From: an uncultured Acetobacteraceae bacterium
GTDB lineage: Bacteria > Pseudomonadota > Alphaproteobacteria > Acetobacterales > Acetobacteraceae
Direction of reading: 5' to 3'
DNA: 22,858 nt
Assembly (NCBI GenBank): GCA_903839965.1
Contig: CAIMEK010000125.1
Span: 1-22,858, forward strand
Shown: positions 15,184 to 21,659 of the stretch, piece after piece
How positions within the stretch are numbered: position 1 is the first letter of the stretch
How the letters are laid out: every line of letters starts with the position of its first letter
Made by a program: the position numbers and the translations under genes
The notes under the pieces: model-generated
The model's input: the letters and a program-made list of their open reading frames with translations, nothing else
Told to the model about the DNA's origin: nothing
The model's database searches: none

Positions 15184-17136
15184 TCAGTCGGCGGGCGCCT
15201 CGCGCAACCAGACCAGCATTTCGCCGGGAGCGCGGTTGTCCCAGGCGAAATACGGTACGGCACGGATCTGCACCGGCTCCGTCGGCGCCGGCTGCGGCCG
15301 GTAAAGTTCCTCGCCCCAGCCTGCTGACTTCGCCACCGTCGCGGTGCCCTGCAACACGACGACGCCGTCCAGCAGGCCGGCCTCGAACGTTGCCTGCAGT
15401 TCGGCCTGCGGCGGCAGCGCGATGCTGTTCAGCGGCACGCTGTTGTCCACGCCCTCCAGGCAATAGACGATGGGGCCGCGCCGCAAGGCCACGCGCCCGG
15501 CATCCTGACGCACGTTCGGATTCGCATGCAGGCGCTGCACGCCGAGCCCCAGGTGCAGCCGCACCGTGTCGCCGGGCTGCCAGGCCCGCTCGATGCGCGC
15601 GTAGCCCTCGGTGGTCAGCGCGGCGGGGTCCAGTTGCACGCCGTTCACCGCGATTTGCGTCGCGTGGCTCCAGGCCGGGATGCGCAGCGACAGCGCGAAG
15701 CTGCGGGGCTGATCGGGCGTAATGGTGAACTCTACATCGCCCTCCCACGGATAGTGCGTGCGTTGCGCGACGCGCACCTTGCCCGCGCCGATGTCGAGCG
15801 TCGCTTCGCTCTCGCCGTAGAGATGCACCGCGAGTTCGCCCTGGCCTTCGGCGTAGGCGTAGGTGCCGATGGAGGCCAGCAGGCGCGCGATGTTCGGTGG
15901 GCAGCACGGGCAGCGGTGCCATTTCCAGCGATGGTGGTTGCCGCGGCTTTCCAGCGGATTCTCGTAGAAGAATACCGAACCGTCGAGCGAGATGCCGGCC
16001 AGCGCGCCGTTGTAGAGCGCCTGCTCCATCATGTCGCCGTAGCGTCCCTCCAGCGACATTTCCAGCATGCGTCGGGCCCAGAACACCAGCCCGACCGAGG
16101 CGCAGGTTTCCGCGTAGGCGCTTTCGTTCGGCAGGTCGTAGTCCTCGGTGAAGCCTTCGTTGTACGCCGACGGACCCATGCCGCCGGTGACGTAGAGCCG
16201 CTTGCCGACGAGGTCGGCCCATAGCCGCTCCAGGGCCACGCGCAGGCTGTCGTCACCGAATTCGGCGGCGACGTCGGCCATGCCGGAATACATGTACATC
16301 GCCCGCACGGCGTGGCCGACCACCTTGTCCTGTTCGCGTACCGGGGCATGCCATTGGTTGTACTCCGGCGTTTTCTGGTACCACTCGCCGGGTTTCTCGC
16401 CGCGTACCTGGGCCTCTGCCTCGAAGTATTTCGGGTCCTGCCCGCGCTGGTCGATGAAGTAGCGCGCCAGGTCGAGATGGGTGCGGTCGCCGGTGAGGCG
16501 ATACAGGCGCACCAGCGCCAGTTCGATCTCCTGGTGGCCGGGATAGCCAGGCTTCTGCCCCGGCCCGGTGCCGATGACGGTACGGATGTGCTCCAGGTAG
16601 CGCAGCATGATATCCAGCAACTTGCGCTTGCCGGTGGCCTGGAAGTAGGCGACCGCGCCTTCCAGCATGTGGCCGGCGCAGTAGAGTTCGTGGTCGTCGC
16701 GCATGTTGGTCCAGCGTTTGCCCGGGCGCATCCGCTGGAACCAACTGTTCATGTAGCCGTCCGGAAGCTGCAGCCTCCCATAGATGTCCACGATGTCGTC
16801 CACCAGCTTCTCCAGGGCCGGATCGCGCCCGCGGACGAGGCAGTAGGCAGCGGTTTCGATGATCTTGCCGAAATCGGAATCCCAGAAGCGCTGCGCGCTG
16901 GTATTCGCGCCGTGCTTGAGGGGAACGGTTTCCTTCGGCACCGGGCGGTCAGGGTCGATCTGCTCGTACATGCCCGCGTCCTCGCAACGGCGGCGCAGGA
17001 TCGGCGCCGTCGTCTGGCGAACCGTCTCGATCCACCGGCCCCAGAAGCCATGCATGGCGACGCTCGGCAACGGCGGTGGCCGGAAGCGCGCCCGGGTGGC
17101 CATCGCTGCGACGGGGGAGGTGGGTTGGTTGCTCAT
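15184..17136 (-). CDS. GH127 beta-L-arabinofuranosidase
   Basis: The 650-residue protein has the alpha/alpha-barrel plus beta-domain pattern of GH127 (former DUF1680). Compared with HypBA1 of Bifidobacterium longum (E322, E338, C340, C417, C418), the spacing reproduces acid/base E327 (NEGF), zinc ligands E343 and C345 (YAETCAS), and the CCPPN pair C411 (nucleophile) and C412. The flanking TEDYDLPNE and CASVGLVFW are also typical. It removes terminal beta-L-arabinofuranose from oligosaccharides by a zinc-cysteine mechanism. No signal peptide, so it is cytosolic. ATG 17136 is chosen over ATG 17154 because GGAGCC lies just before it. It is the last gene of the transporter operon, 48 bases after the binding protein, so its substrate is probably what the transporter imports. 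Confidence 0.92.
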   Translation of the reverse strand: MSNQPTSPVAAMATRARFRPPPLPSVAMHGFWGRWIETVRQTTAPILRRRCEDAGMYEQIDPDRPVPKETVPLKHGANTSAQRFWDSDFGKIIETAAYCLVRGRDPALEKLVDDIVDIYGRLQLPDGYMNSWFQRMRPGKRWTNMRDDHELYCAGHMLEGAVAYFQATGKRKLLDIMLRYLEHIRTVIGTGPGQKPGYPGHQEIELALVRLYRLTGDRTHLDLARYFIDQRGQDPKYFEAEAQVRGEKPGEWYQKTPEYNQWHAPVREQDKVVGHAVRAMYMYSGMADVAAEFGDDSLRVALERLWADLVGKRLYVTGGMGPSAYNEGFTEDYDLPNESAYAETCASVGLVFWARRMLEMSLEGRYGDMMEQALYNGALAGISLDGSVFFYENPLESRGNHHRWKWHRCPCCPPNIARLLASIGTYAYAEGQGELAVHLYGESEATLDIGAGKVRVAQRTHYPWEGDVEFTITPDQPRSFALSLRIPAWSHATQIAVNGVQLDPAALTTEGYARIERAWQPGDTVRLHLGLGVQRLHANPNVRQDAGRVALRRGPIVYCLEGVDNSVPLNSIALPPQAELQATFEAGLLDGVVVLQGTATVAKSAGWGEELYRPQPAPTEPVQIRAVPYFAWDNRAPGEMLVWLREAPAD

Positions 17137-17184
17137 GACGGCTCCGATCCGCAATTCGAGGACGTACTGAAGTCGCAGTCCGAC

Positions 17185-18477
17185 TCAGCGCAGGTAGCCG
17201 CGCCGCTTCATGAACTGCGTCACTTTCTCCTGCAGGTCCGCGGCGGCCTGCTCCGGCGACTTGCTGCGTGCGCAGGCGGCGTTGGCCTCGTCGGCGACCA
17301 TCATGTTCACCTGCTCGGCCTCCTTCATCGGGATATAGCCGAAGGTTTCGCTCAGCATCGCCGCCTTGACGTCCGGGAAGTAGGGGTACTTCGCCACCAG
17401 CGCCGGATCGGCGAGGGCGGAGAGACGCGCCGGCGCGGTGCCGCTCATGGCGGTGCGGCGCACCACGTCCGGCGACGTGATCCACAGCACATAGAGCCGC
17501 GCCGCCTCGGCTTTCGCCGACTTGGCGTTCACGCCGATGGAAGTGCCGCCGAGCAGCGAGCCGCCGGGCGGGGGCGCCAGGGCAAACTTGCCGGCCACCG
17601 CGGACTTGCCGGGATCGGACAGGATGGAGAACGCGCCCGGCCAGATCACGGCTTGCGCGGATTGCGCCGTGGAGAAGCTGTTCATCACCTCGTTGTAGTC
17701 CCAGGTGAGATTGCCGGTCGGGCTGACCGTCTCCAGGGCCTCGGCCATGAAGCGCATGGTTTGCACGCCGGCCGCACTGCCCAGGGTGGGGGTGCCGTCG
17801 GGGGCGAAATAGGTGCCGCCGAAGGCATGGAACAGCAGGGTCCACAGCACCGCGCATTGCGGCGTTTTGCCGGCCGGCAGCGCGAAGCCGAACCGCCCGT
17901 TGCCAGCCAGCTTGCGACCGCGCGCCACCACCTCGTCCCAGGTCGCCGGTGCGGTTTCCGGCAGGCCGGCGGCTTTCAGCGCTTCCTTGTTCCACAGCAG
18001 GAAGGCCACGTCGCCGACGATCGGCAGGCCCATCAGCTTGTCGCCGACGCGGCCATAGATTTCCAGCAGCTTGGCAGGATAGTCGTCCAGCGCCATGGAG
18101 GGCGCGCCGGCCACCGCGCGGTCGGCGCCGGCCAGGTCCGCCAGGAACGGCGCCAGTTCATACTTCCACTGGTAGATGAACAGCGTCACGTCATAGGCGT
18201 TGGTGTTGCTGGTGAGGTCGAGCAGCAGCTTGGCGTAGTGGTCGGACGGCGCCACCCGCGTCACCTGCAGGCGGATGCCGGTGGCCTCGGTGAACTCGGC
18301 GCCGAGCGCGGTCACCGCATCGAAAGCGGGACTGGAGCGCGACATGATGCTGAGCGTGGTGCCCTCGTAGCGGCGCGGCAGCGCGTCCGCGGCGCGGGCC
18401 GACGACGGCGCGACGCCCAGCCCCGCGGCGGCGGCGGCCAAACCGGCGAGGTCGCGTCGGCGGATTTGCATCGTCAT
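17185..18477 (-). CDS. ABC transporter sugar-binding protein (Tat-exported)
   Basis: The 430-residue family 1 extracellular solute-binding protein starts with IRRRDLAGLAAAAAGLG and an SARA|AD-like cleavage site near residue 29, so it looks Tat-exported and soluble in the periplasm. The mature part has the two-lobe hallmarks (LDLTSNTNAYDV, LPIVGDVAFLLWNKEALKAAG, ATWDEVVARGRKLAG, GGTSIGVNAKSAK). Its C-terminus, SKSPEQAAADLQEKV, closely resembles the isolated fragment at 21483-21587. The ATG at 18477 follows a strong GAGGAGG site and a further ATG lies six bases in. It sits downstream of the two permeases and upstream of GH127. The family binds oligosaccharides; an arabinose-containing oligosaccharide is inferred from the neighbouring enzymes. 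Confidence 0.92.
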   Translation of the reverse strand: MTMQIRRRDLAGLAAAAAGLGVAPSSARAADALPRRYEGTTLSIMSRSSPAFDAVTALGAEFTEATGIRLQVTRVAPSDHYAKLLLDLTSNTNAYDVTLFIYQWKYELAPFLADLAGADRAVAGAPSMALDDYPAKLLEIYGRVGDKLMGLPIVGDVAFLLWNKEALKAAGLPETAPATWDEVVARGRKLAGNGRFGFALPAGKTPQCAVLWTLLFHAFGGTYFAPDGTPTLGSAAGVQTMRFMAEALETVSPTGNLTWDYNEVMNSFSTAQSAQAVIWPGAFSILSDPGKSAVAGKFALAPPPGGSLLGGTSIGVNAKSAKAEAARLYVLWITSPDVVRRTAMSGTAPARLSALADPALVAKYPYFPDVKAAMLSETFGYIPMKEAEQVNMMVADEANAACARSKSPEQAAADLQEKVTQFMKRRGYLR

Positions 18478-18516
18478 GGTGTTTCCTCCTCATTGGCGTC
18501 AAACGCAGGGATGGCT

Positions 18517-19374
18517 TCAGCCTTTTACGGACCCCATGGTGAGGCCGCGGACCAGGTAGCGTTGCATCGCCACCGCGAACACCACGACGGGGGTCGAGAT
18601 CAGGATTGCTGCGGCGCCGATCGGGCCCCATTGCACGCCGTACTCGTTGCGGAAACCGGTAATGGACAGGGGGGCGGTGGCCGCGTGCGACTGGGTCAGC
18701 GCCAGCGCGAACAGGAACTCGTTCCAGGCGGCGATGAACACGAACACGCCGGTGGCCACCAACCCGGCGGCGACCAGCGGCAGCATGATGATGCGGAACA
18801 CCTGCAGCTCGGTGCAGCCGTCGATGATCGCCGCCTCGCGAATGCCGGCCGGCACGTCGTTGAAGAAGCCGCGCAGCAGCCAGATGGCGAAGGGCAGGTT
18901 GAAGGCGGTGTAGATGACGATGAGCACGCTCCGCGTGTCCAGCAGGCCGGCGCGCGAGGCCGCCAGGTAGATCGGCACCAGGATGGCGATGCCGGGCACC
19001 ATGCGCGCCACCAGGATGCCACCGAGGAACATCCGCCCGCGCATGCGCAACTGCGTCAGCGCGTAGGCGGAAGGAGCGGCAATGGCCACCACCAGCAGCG
19101 TGGCCGGCACTGCCACCGTGATGCTGTTCAGCAGATACGACTGGAAGCCGATTTCGCTGAAGATGCTGCGGAACCCGTCCAGCGTCGGGGTGAACAGGAA
19201 GCGCATCTGCAGCGTATCGACCGGTCGGCGGATGCCGGTGAGCACCATCCAGATGTACGGGAACAGGTAGACGAAGGCGATGACGCACCACATCGCGGTG
19301 ACCGCCACCTTCATCTGCGTGCGGCTGAACATGCGTCGGCGGATCGCCGGTGCGGGCAGGGTGGTTGCCGACAT
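18517..19374 (-). CDS. ABC sugar transporter permease, MalG type
   Basis: The 285-residue inner-membrane protein has about six hydrophobic helices, starting AVTAMWCVIAFVYLFPYIW near residue 25. The cytoplasmic EAA loop REAAIIDGCTELQVFRIIMLP identifies it as a CUT1 MalG-type permease, and the ending RGLTMGSVKG is family-typical. It pairs with the MalF-type permease upstream; its ATG shares one base with that gene's stop (TGATG), so the two should be made in equal amounts. It needs a MalK-type ATPase, and the only one seen in the window is broken. Confidence 0.93.
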   Translation of the reverse strand: MSATTLPAPAIRRRMFSRTQMKVAVTAMWCVIAFVYLFPYIWMVLTGIRRPVDTLQMRFLFTPTLDGFRSIFSEIGFQSYLLNSITVAVPATLLVVAIAAPSAYALTQLRMRGRMFLGGILVARMVPGIAILVPIYLAASRAGLLDTRSVLIVIYTAFNLPFAIWLLRGFFNDVPAGIREAAIIDGCTELQVFRIIMLPLVAAGLVATGVFVFIAAWNEFLFALALTQSHAATAPLSITGFRNEYGVQWGPIGAAAILISTPVVVFAVAMQRYLVRGLTMGSVKG

Positions 19375-20294
19375 CAGCGTTCCGCCAAAGCGGTCTTGAA
19401 CATGTGGCGCAGCAGCGGGGCCGACACCAGCAGCACGATCACCACGAAGATCCAGGCGGTGGCGGCGGTGCGGCCGATATCGAAGGCGGAAAAGCCGGTT
19501 TTGTAGGTGAAGATGGTGATGGTGGTGGTGCGGTCGCCGGGGCCGCCGGCGGTCAGCAGCCAGATCTTGTCGAAGTCGCCCATCGAGGCGAGCAGCCGGA
19601 ACGAAGCGGCGATCAGCATGTAGGGCAACAGATGCGGCACCAGGATGTAGCGGAACAACTGGCCACGCGAAGCGCCGTCGACACGGGCGGCATCCAACTG
19701 GTCCTCGCTCATCGCCTGCAGCCCGGCCAGGATGACGAGCATGAAGAACGGCGTGGTCTGCCACACATCCATCACGATCATCGACGGCAGCGCCATGCCC
19801 AGCCCGAGCCAGGGCACGCGCGGCAGGCCGAGCGAGACCAGGAAATAGTTAAAGACGCCGCTCTCCTGCTCATACAGCAGCTTCCAGAAGATGCCGATGA
19901 CCGCAGGCGTGATGACCATCGGGATCATCATGACCGAACGGAAAAAGCTGCGCCAGAAGAAGTCGAGATTCAGCAACAGCGCCAGCGTCGTGCCCAGGGT
20001 GAGGCCACAGGCGATCGAGCTGGCGGCATAGATGAGGGTGACGCGCACGGCGCTCCAGAACTCACCGCTGCGCAGCACGTCGACATAATTCTCCAGCCCC
20101 GCCGACTCGTTTTCGCTGCCCGGCAGCACCAGCACCCATCGGGTGAAGCTGGCCTGCAGCGCGTACAGCATCGGGCCGAGATAGATCAGCAGCAACACCA
20201 GCACCGCCGGCAGGATGAACCAGAAGGCGGCGCCAGGGCGGCGCGCCAGAGGGCGCACGGACGGCCGGCCGGCGGTGAGGGCGACCGTGGCCAC
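19374..20294 (-). CDS. ABC sugar transporter permease, MalF type
   Basis: The 306-residue protein has a hydrophobic first helix (FWFILPAVLVLLLIYLGPML, about 25-44), five further helices, and the EAA loop DAARVDGASRGQLFRYILVPHL followed by GGPGDRTTTI, which marks it as a MalF/UgpA-type CUT1 permease. It forms the transmembrane heterodimer with the downstream MalG-type protein. The frame begins at GTG 20294. A GAGG ends only one base before it, too close for a normal ribosome site, so translation probably depends on coupling to the small ORF that stops three bases upstream. A slightly later start is possible. Confidence 0.92.
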   Translation of the reverse strand: MATVALTAGRPSVRPLARRPGAAFWFILPAVLVLLLIYLGPMLYALQASFTRWVLVLPGSENESAGLENYVDVLRSGEFWSAVRVTLIYAASSIACGLTLGTTLALLLNLDFFWRSFFRSVMMIPMVITPAVIGIFWKLLYEQESGVFNYFLVSLGLPRVPWLGLGMALPSMIVMDVWQTTPFFMLVILAGLQAMSEDQLDAARVDGASRGQLFRYILVPHLLPYMLIAASFRLLASMGDFDKIWLLTAGGPGDRTTTITIFTYKTGFSAFDIGRTAATAWIFVVIVLLVSAPLLRHMFKTALAER

Positions 20295-20297
20295 GCC

Positions 20298-20453
20298 TCA
20301 GCCGATCCCGCGGCGGCGCATCCTGGGTGTCTTGATCGCGACAGTCACTTCACACTCCGTTCCGATCGCGCCAGGAAAAGGGGAATGAAGCATTGCGGCA
20401 AACCCGTGGGCGGTCAACCGTGCCCGCTCGGCCGGGGCGGCGGCGACGCGCAT
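20298..20453 (-). CDS. 51-residue small ORF between GtaA remnant and permease
   Basis: ATG 20453 shares a base with the TGA of the upstream GtaA-like fragment (TGATG), and the frame stops at TGA 20298-20300, three bases before the permease GTG. The 51-residue product begins MRVAAAPAERARLTAHG, has a mixed middle (GTECEVTVAIKT) and ends with a basic PRMRRRGIG tail. It has no membrane helix and I recognise no family. The junction geometry at both ends is what a real coupled gene would show. It could equally be a spacer that keeps ribosomes moving into the permease gene, or the frameshifted end of a lost protein. I infer no function. Confidence 0.45.
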   Translation of the reverse strand: MRVAAAPAERARLTAHGFAAMLHSPFPGAIGTECEVTVAIKTPRMRRRGIG

Positions 20454-21088
20454 CAGCGGCCCTCGGCGAGCAGGCCGATGAACAGGCCACCCAGCACCGA
20501 GCGGGCCTGGAAACCGATCTTGCGGCCGGTGTCGGTGAAGTACAGGTCCGACAACGGCACGCGATTGGGCGTTTCCTCGGCATAGCGGACGATGCGCTCG
20601 ACGAAATCGGCGAACAGAGCGCGGTCCTCGGCCAGGCAGGCGGCCCAGAGCATCCACTCGGGCTTGCCTGGGCTGGCGCGGCTGTCCAGCGGGCAACCGT
20701 AGAGGCCGACCTTGCCGCGATAGAAATCCATCTCGCGTCGCCGTTCCGCCTCGGGCCACAGGCCGAGCCGCAGCACGCGGTCCCACACCATGTTGTGTTT
20801 CAGGCTCCACGAGCCCGGAAGGTGGAACGCCAGCCGCGTGGCGTCGCCCTCGCGCGCGCGGGCGAGCAGGTCGGCGGCGAAGCTCTCCGCTGGCGCGCGA
20901 TAGCGAGAAGCGGTTGCGGCCTCGCCAAGCTCTGCCGCCAGCCGCGCAGAGCAGGCGCGCCCCGCCGCGGCCTTGGCGGCGAGGTTGACGTTGTGACCCA
21001 GCATGCCGGCGAAATCGGCGGTGCAGAGCCGCTCGCCCGGGTCGGCGCCGTTGGCGGCGAGATACCCGGCCCAGCCATTCGCTGCCAC
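20453..21088 (-). pseudogene. Glutaminase A-like (DUF4965/DUF1793) protein, C-terminal fragment
   Basis: The frame encodes 211 residues matching the C-terminal third of GtaA-type proteins (usual length about 650-700): WAGYL, DPGERLCTADFAG, HNVNLAAKA, PGSWSLKHNMVWDRVL, KVGLYGCPLDSR, KPEWMLW and DLYFTDTGRKIGFQARSVLGG. The similarity starts abruptly at residue 6, about 15 bases after GTG 21088, so some 450 N-terminal residues and any signal peptide are gone. GGAGGG touches the GTG, too close for a good start. The surviving frame is intact to its stop, so loss may be recent or a C-terminal piece may still be translated as the leader of the permease operon. Family naming rests on remembered motifs; 'glutaminase' is only the family's historical name. 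Confidence 0.65.
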
Positions 21089-21150
21089 CCCTCCGTATCA
21101 TTGTCAATTGTCATAAAGATGACCGACCAAGCCTTGTAGGAACAGGCAGA
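21089..21150. promoter_or_regulatory. AT-richer junction with tandem ATTGTCA repeat
   Basis: Two exact tandem copies of ATTGTCA (21100-21113) lie in a locally AT-rich stretch between the truncated minus-strand GtaA fragment and the plus-strand ATPase remnant. On the minus strand this reads TGACAATTGACAAT, including a -35-like TTGACA, but that lies too near the coding start to drive it alone. It may be an operator, a surviving promoter of the transporter operon, or part of the recombination junction. Confidence 0.3.
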
Positions 21151-21474
21151 TTGGCGACGCTGATCCTAAGGAATGTATCGAAACAATTTGGCTCGAAGTC
21201 ATTCTCGATCTGTTACTCGATATTGGTTCCGGCGAGTTCTCAGTGTTTCTTGGGCCTTCCGGGTGCGGCAAGTCCACGTTGCTGCGCATGATCGCGGGAC
21301 TGGAAACGCCGGGCGGCGGCGAAATCCATCTTGGTGGCGTACGGATCGACCAACTGTCGCCCGGCGAGCGCGGCGTCGCCATGGTGTTCCAGCACTATGT
21401 GCTGTGGTGTTCGTTACCCACGACCAGGTGGAGGCGATGACGCTGGCGAGCCGCATCGTGGTGATGATGACCGG
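21151..21474 (+). pseudogene. MalK/UgpC-type ABC ATPase, frameshifted and internally deleted
   Basis: The remnant starts at TTG 21151 with ATLILRNVSKQFGSK, then shifts frame to VILDLLLDIGSGEFSVFLGPSGCGKST (Walker A at 21252-21278) and continues to DQLSPGERGVAMVFQHYVL (Q-loop region, ending near 21404). It then jumps, in another frame, to VVFVTHDQVEAMTLASRIVVMMTG (H-loop His codon at 21419-21421). The stretch that should carry the LSGGQ signature and Walker B, normally about 100 residues, is missing, as is the C-terminal TOBE domain. Two frame changes and a large deletion rule out function. It was probably the ATPase of a CUT1 sugar transporter, on the opposite strand to the surviving permeases. 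Confidence 0.85.
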
Positions 21475-21482
21475 CACCTGGC

Positions 21483-21587
21483 GCGATCATCGGCGAGGAG
21501 ATCGCCAACATCATCAACACCAGCAAGACCGCCGACCAGGCGGCCACCGCCGTGCAGGAGCGCAGCGTGGCGTTGCTTCGGCGGTGA
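21483..21587 (+). pseudogene. C-terminal tail of a lost ABC solute-binding protein
   Basis: This frame encodes 34 residues (AIIGEEIANIINTSK...VALLRR) ending at TGA 21585-21587, in a third frame immediately after the ATPase remnant. It aligns without gaps to the C-terminus of the intact binding protein of this window (SKSPEQAAADLQEK versus SKTADQAATAVQER), which supports the identity. Everything upstream of it in that gene is missing, so the ATPase remnant and this tail are fused by a deletion. Confidence 0.62.
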
Positions 21588-21600
21588 TATCGTCTATCCT

Positions 21601-21627
21601 CCCCCGGCCCGGGACGTGGGCCGGGGG
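21601..21627. terminator. Perfect 10-bp GC hairpin upstream of GH51
   Basis: CCCCCGGCCC (21601-21610) and GGGCCGGGGG (21618-21627) are exact inverted repeats with a seven-base loop, extended one pair by T21600-A21628. It lies 14 bases after the stop of the binding-protein tail and 33 bases before the GH51 start. The position suits the surviving terminator of the lost transporter gene, but no T-tract follows on either strand. An attenuator or protein site controlling GH51 is the alternative. Confidence 0.5.
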
Positions 21628-21659
21628 ATGGACCGTGAGAATGCGAAAAGGAACCCAGA

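Noticed and set aside
16312..19506. Plus-strand open frame of 1064 codons across the GH127 and transporter genes
   Set aside because: It is antisense to three confidently identified genes and part of a fourth, shows no domain, and is biased to Arg, Gly, His and Gln as expected from the complement of GC-rich third positions.
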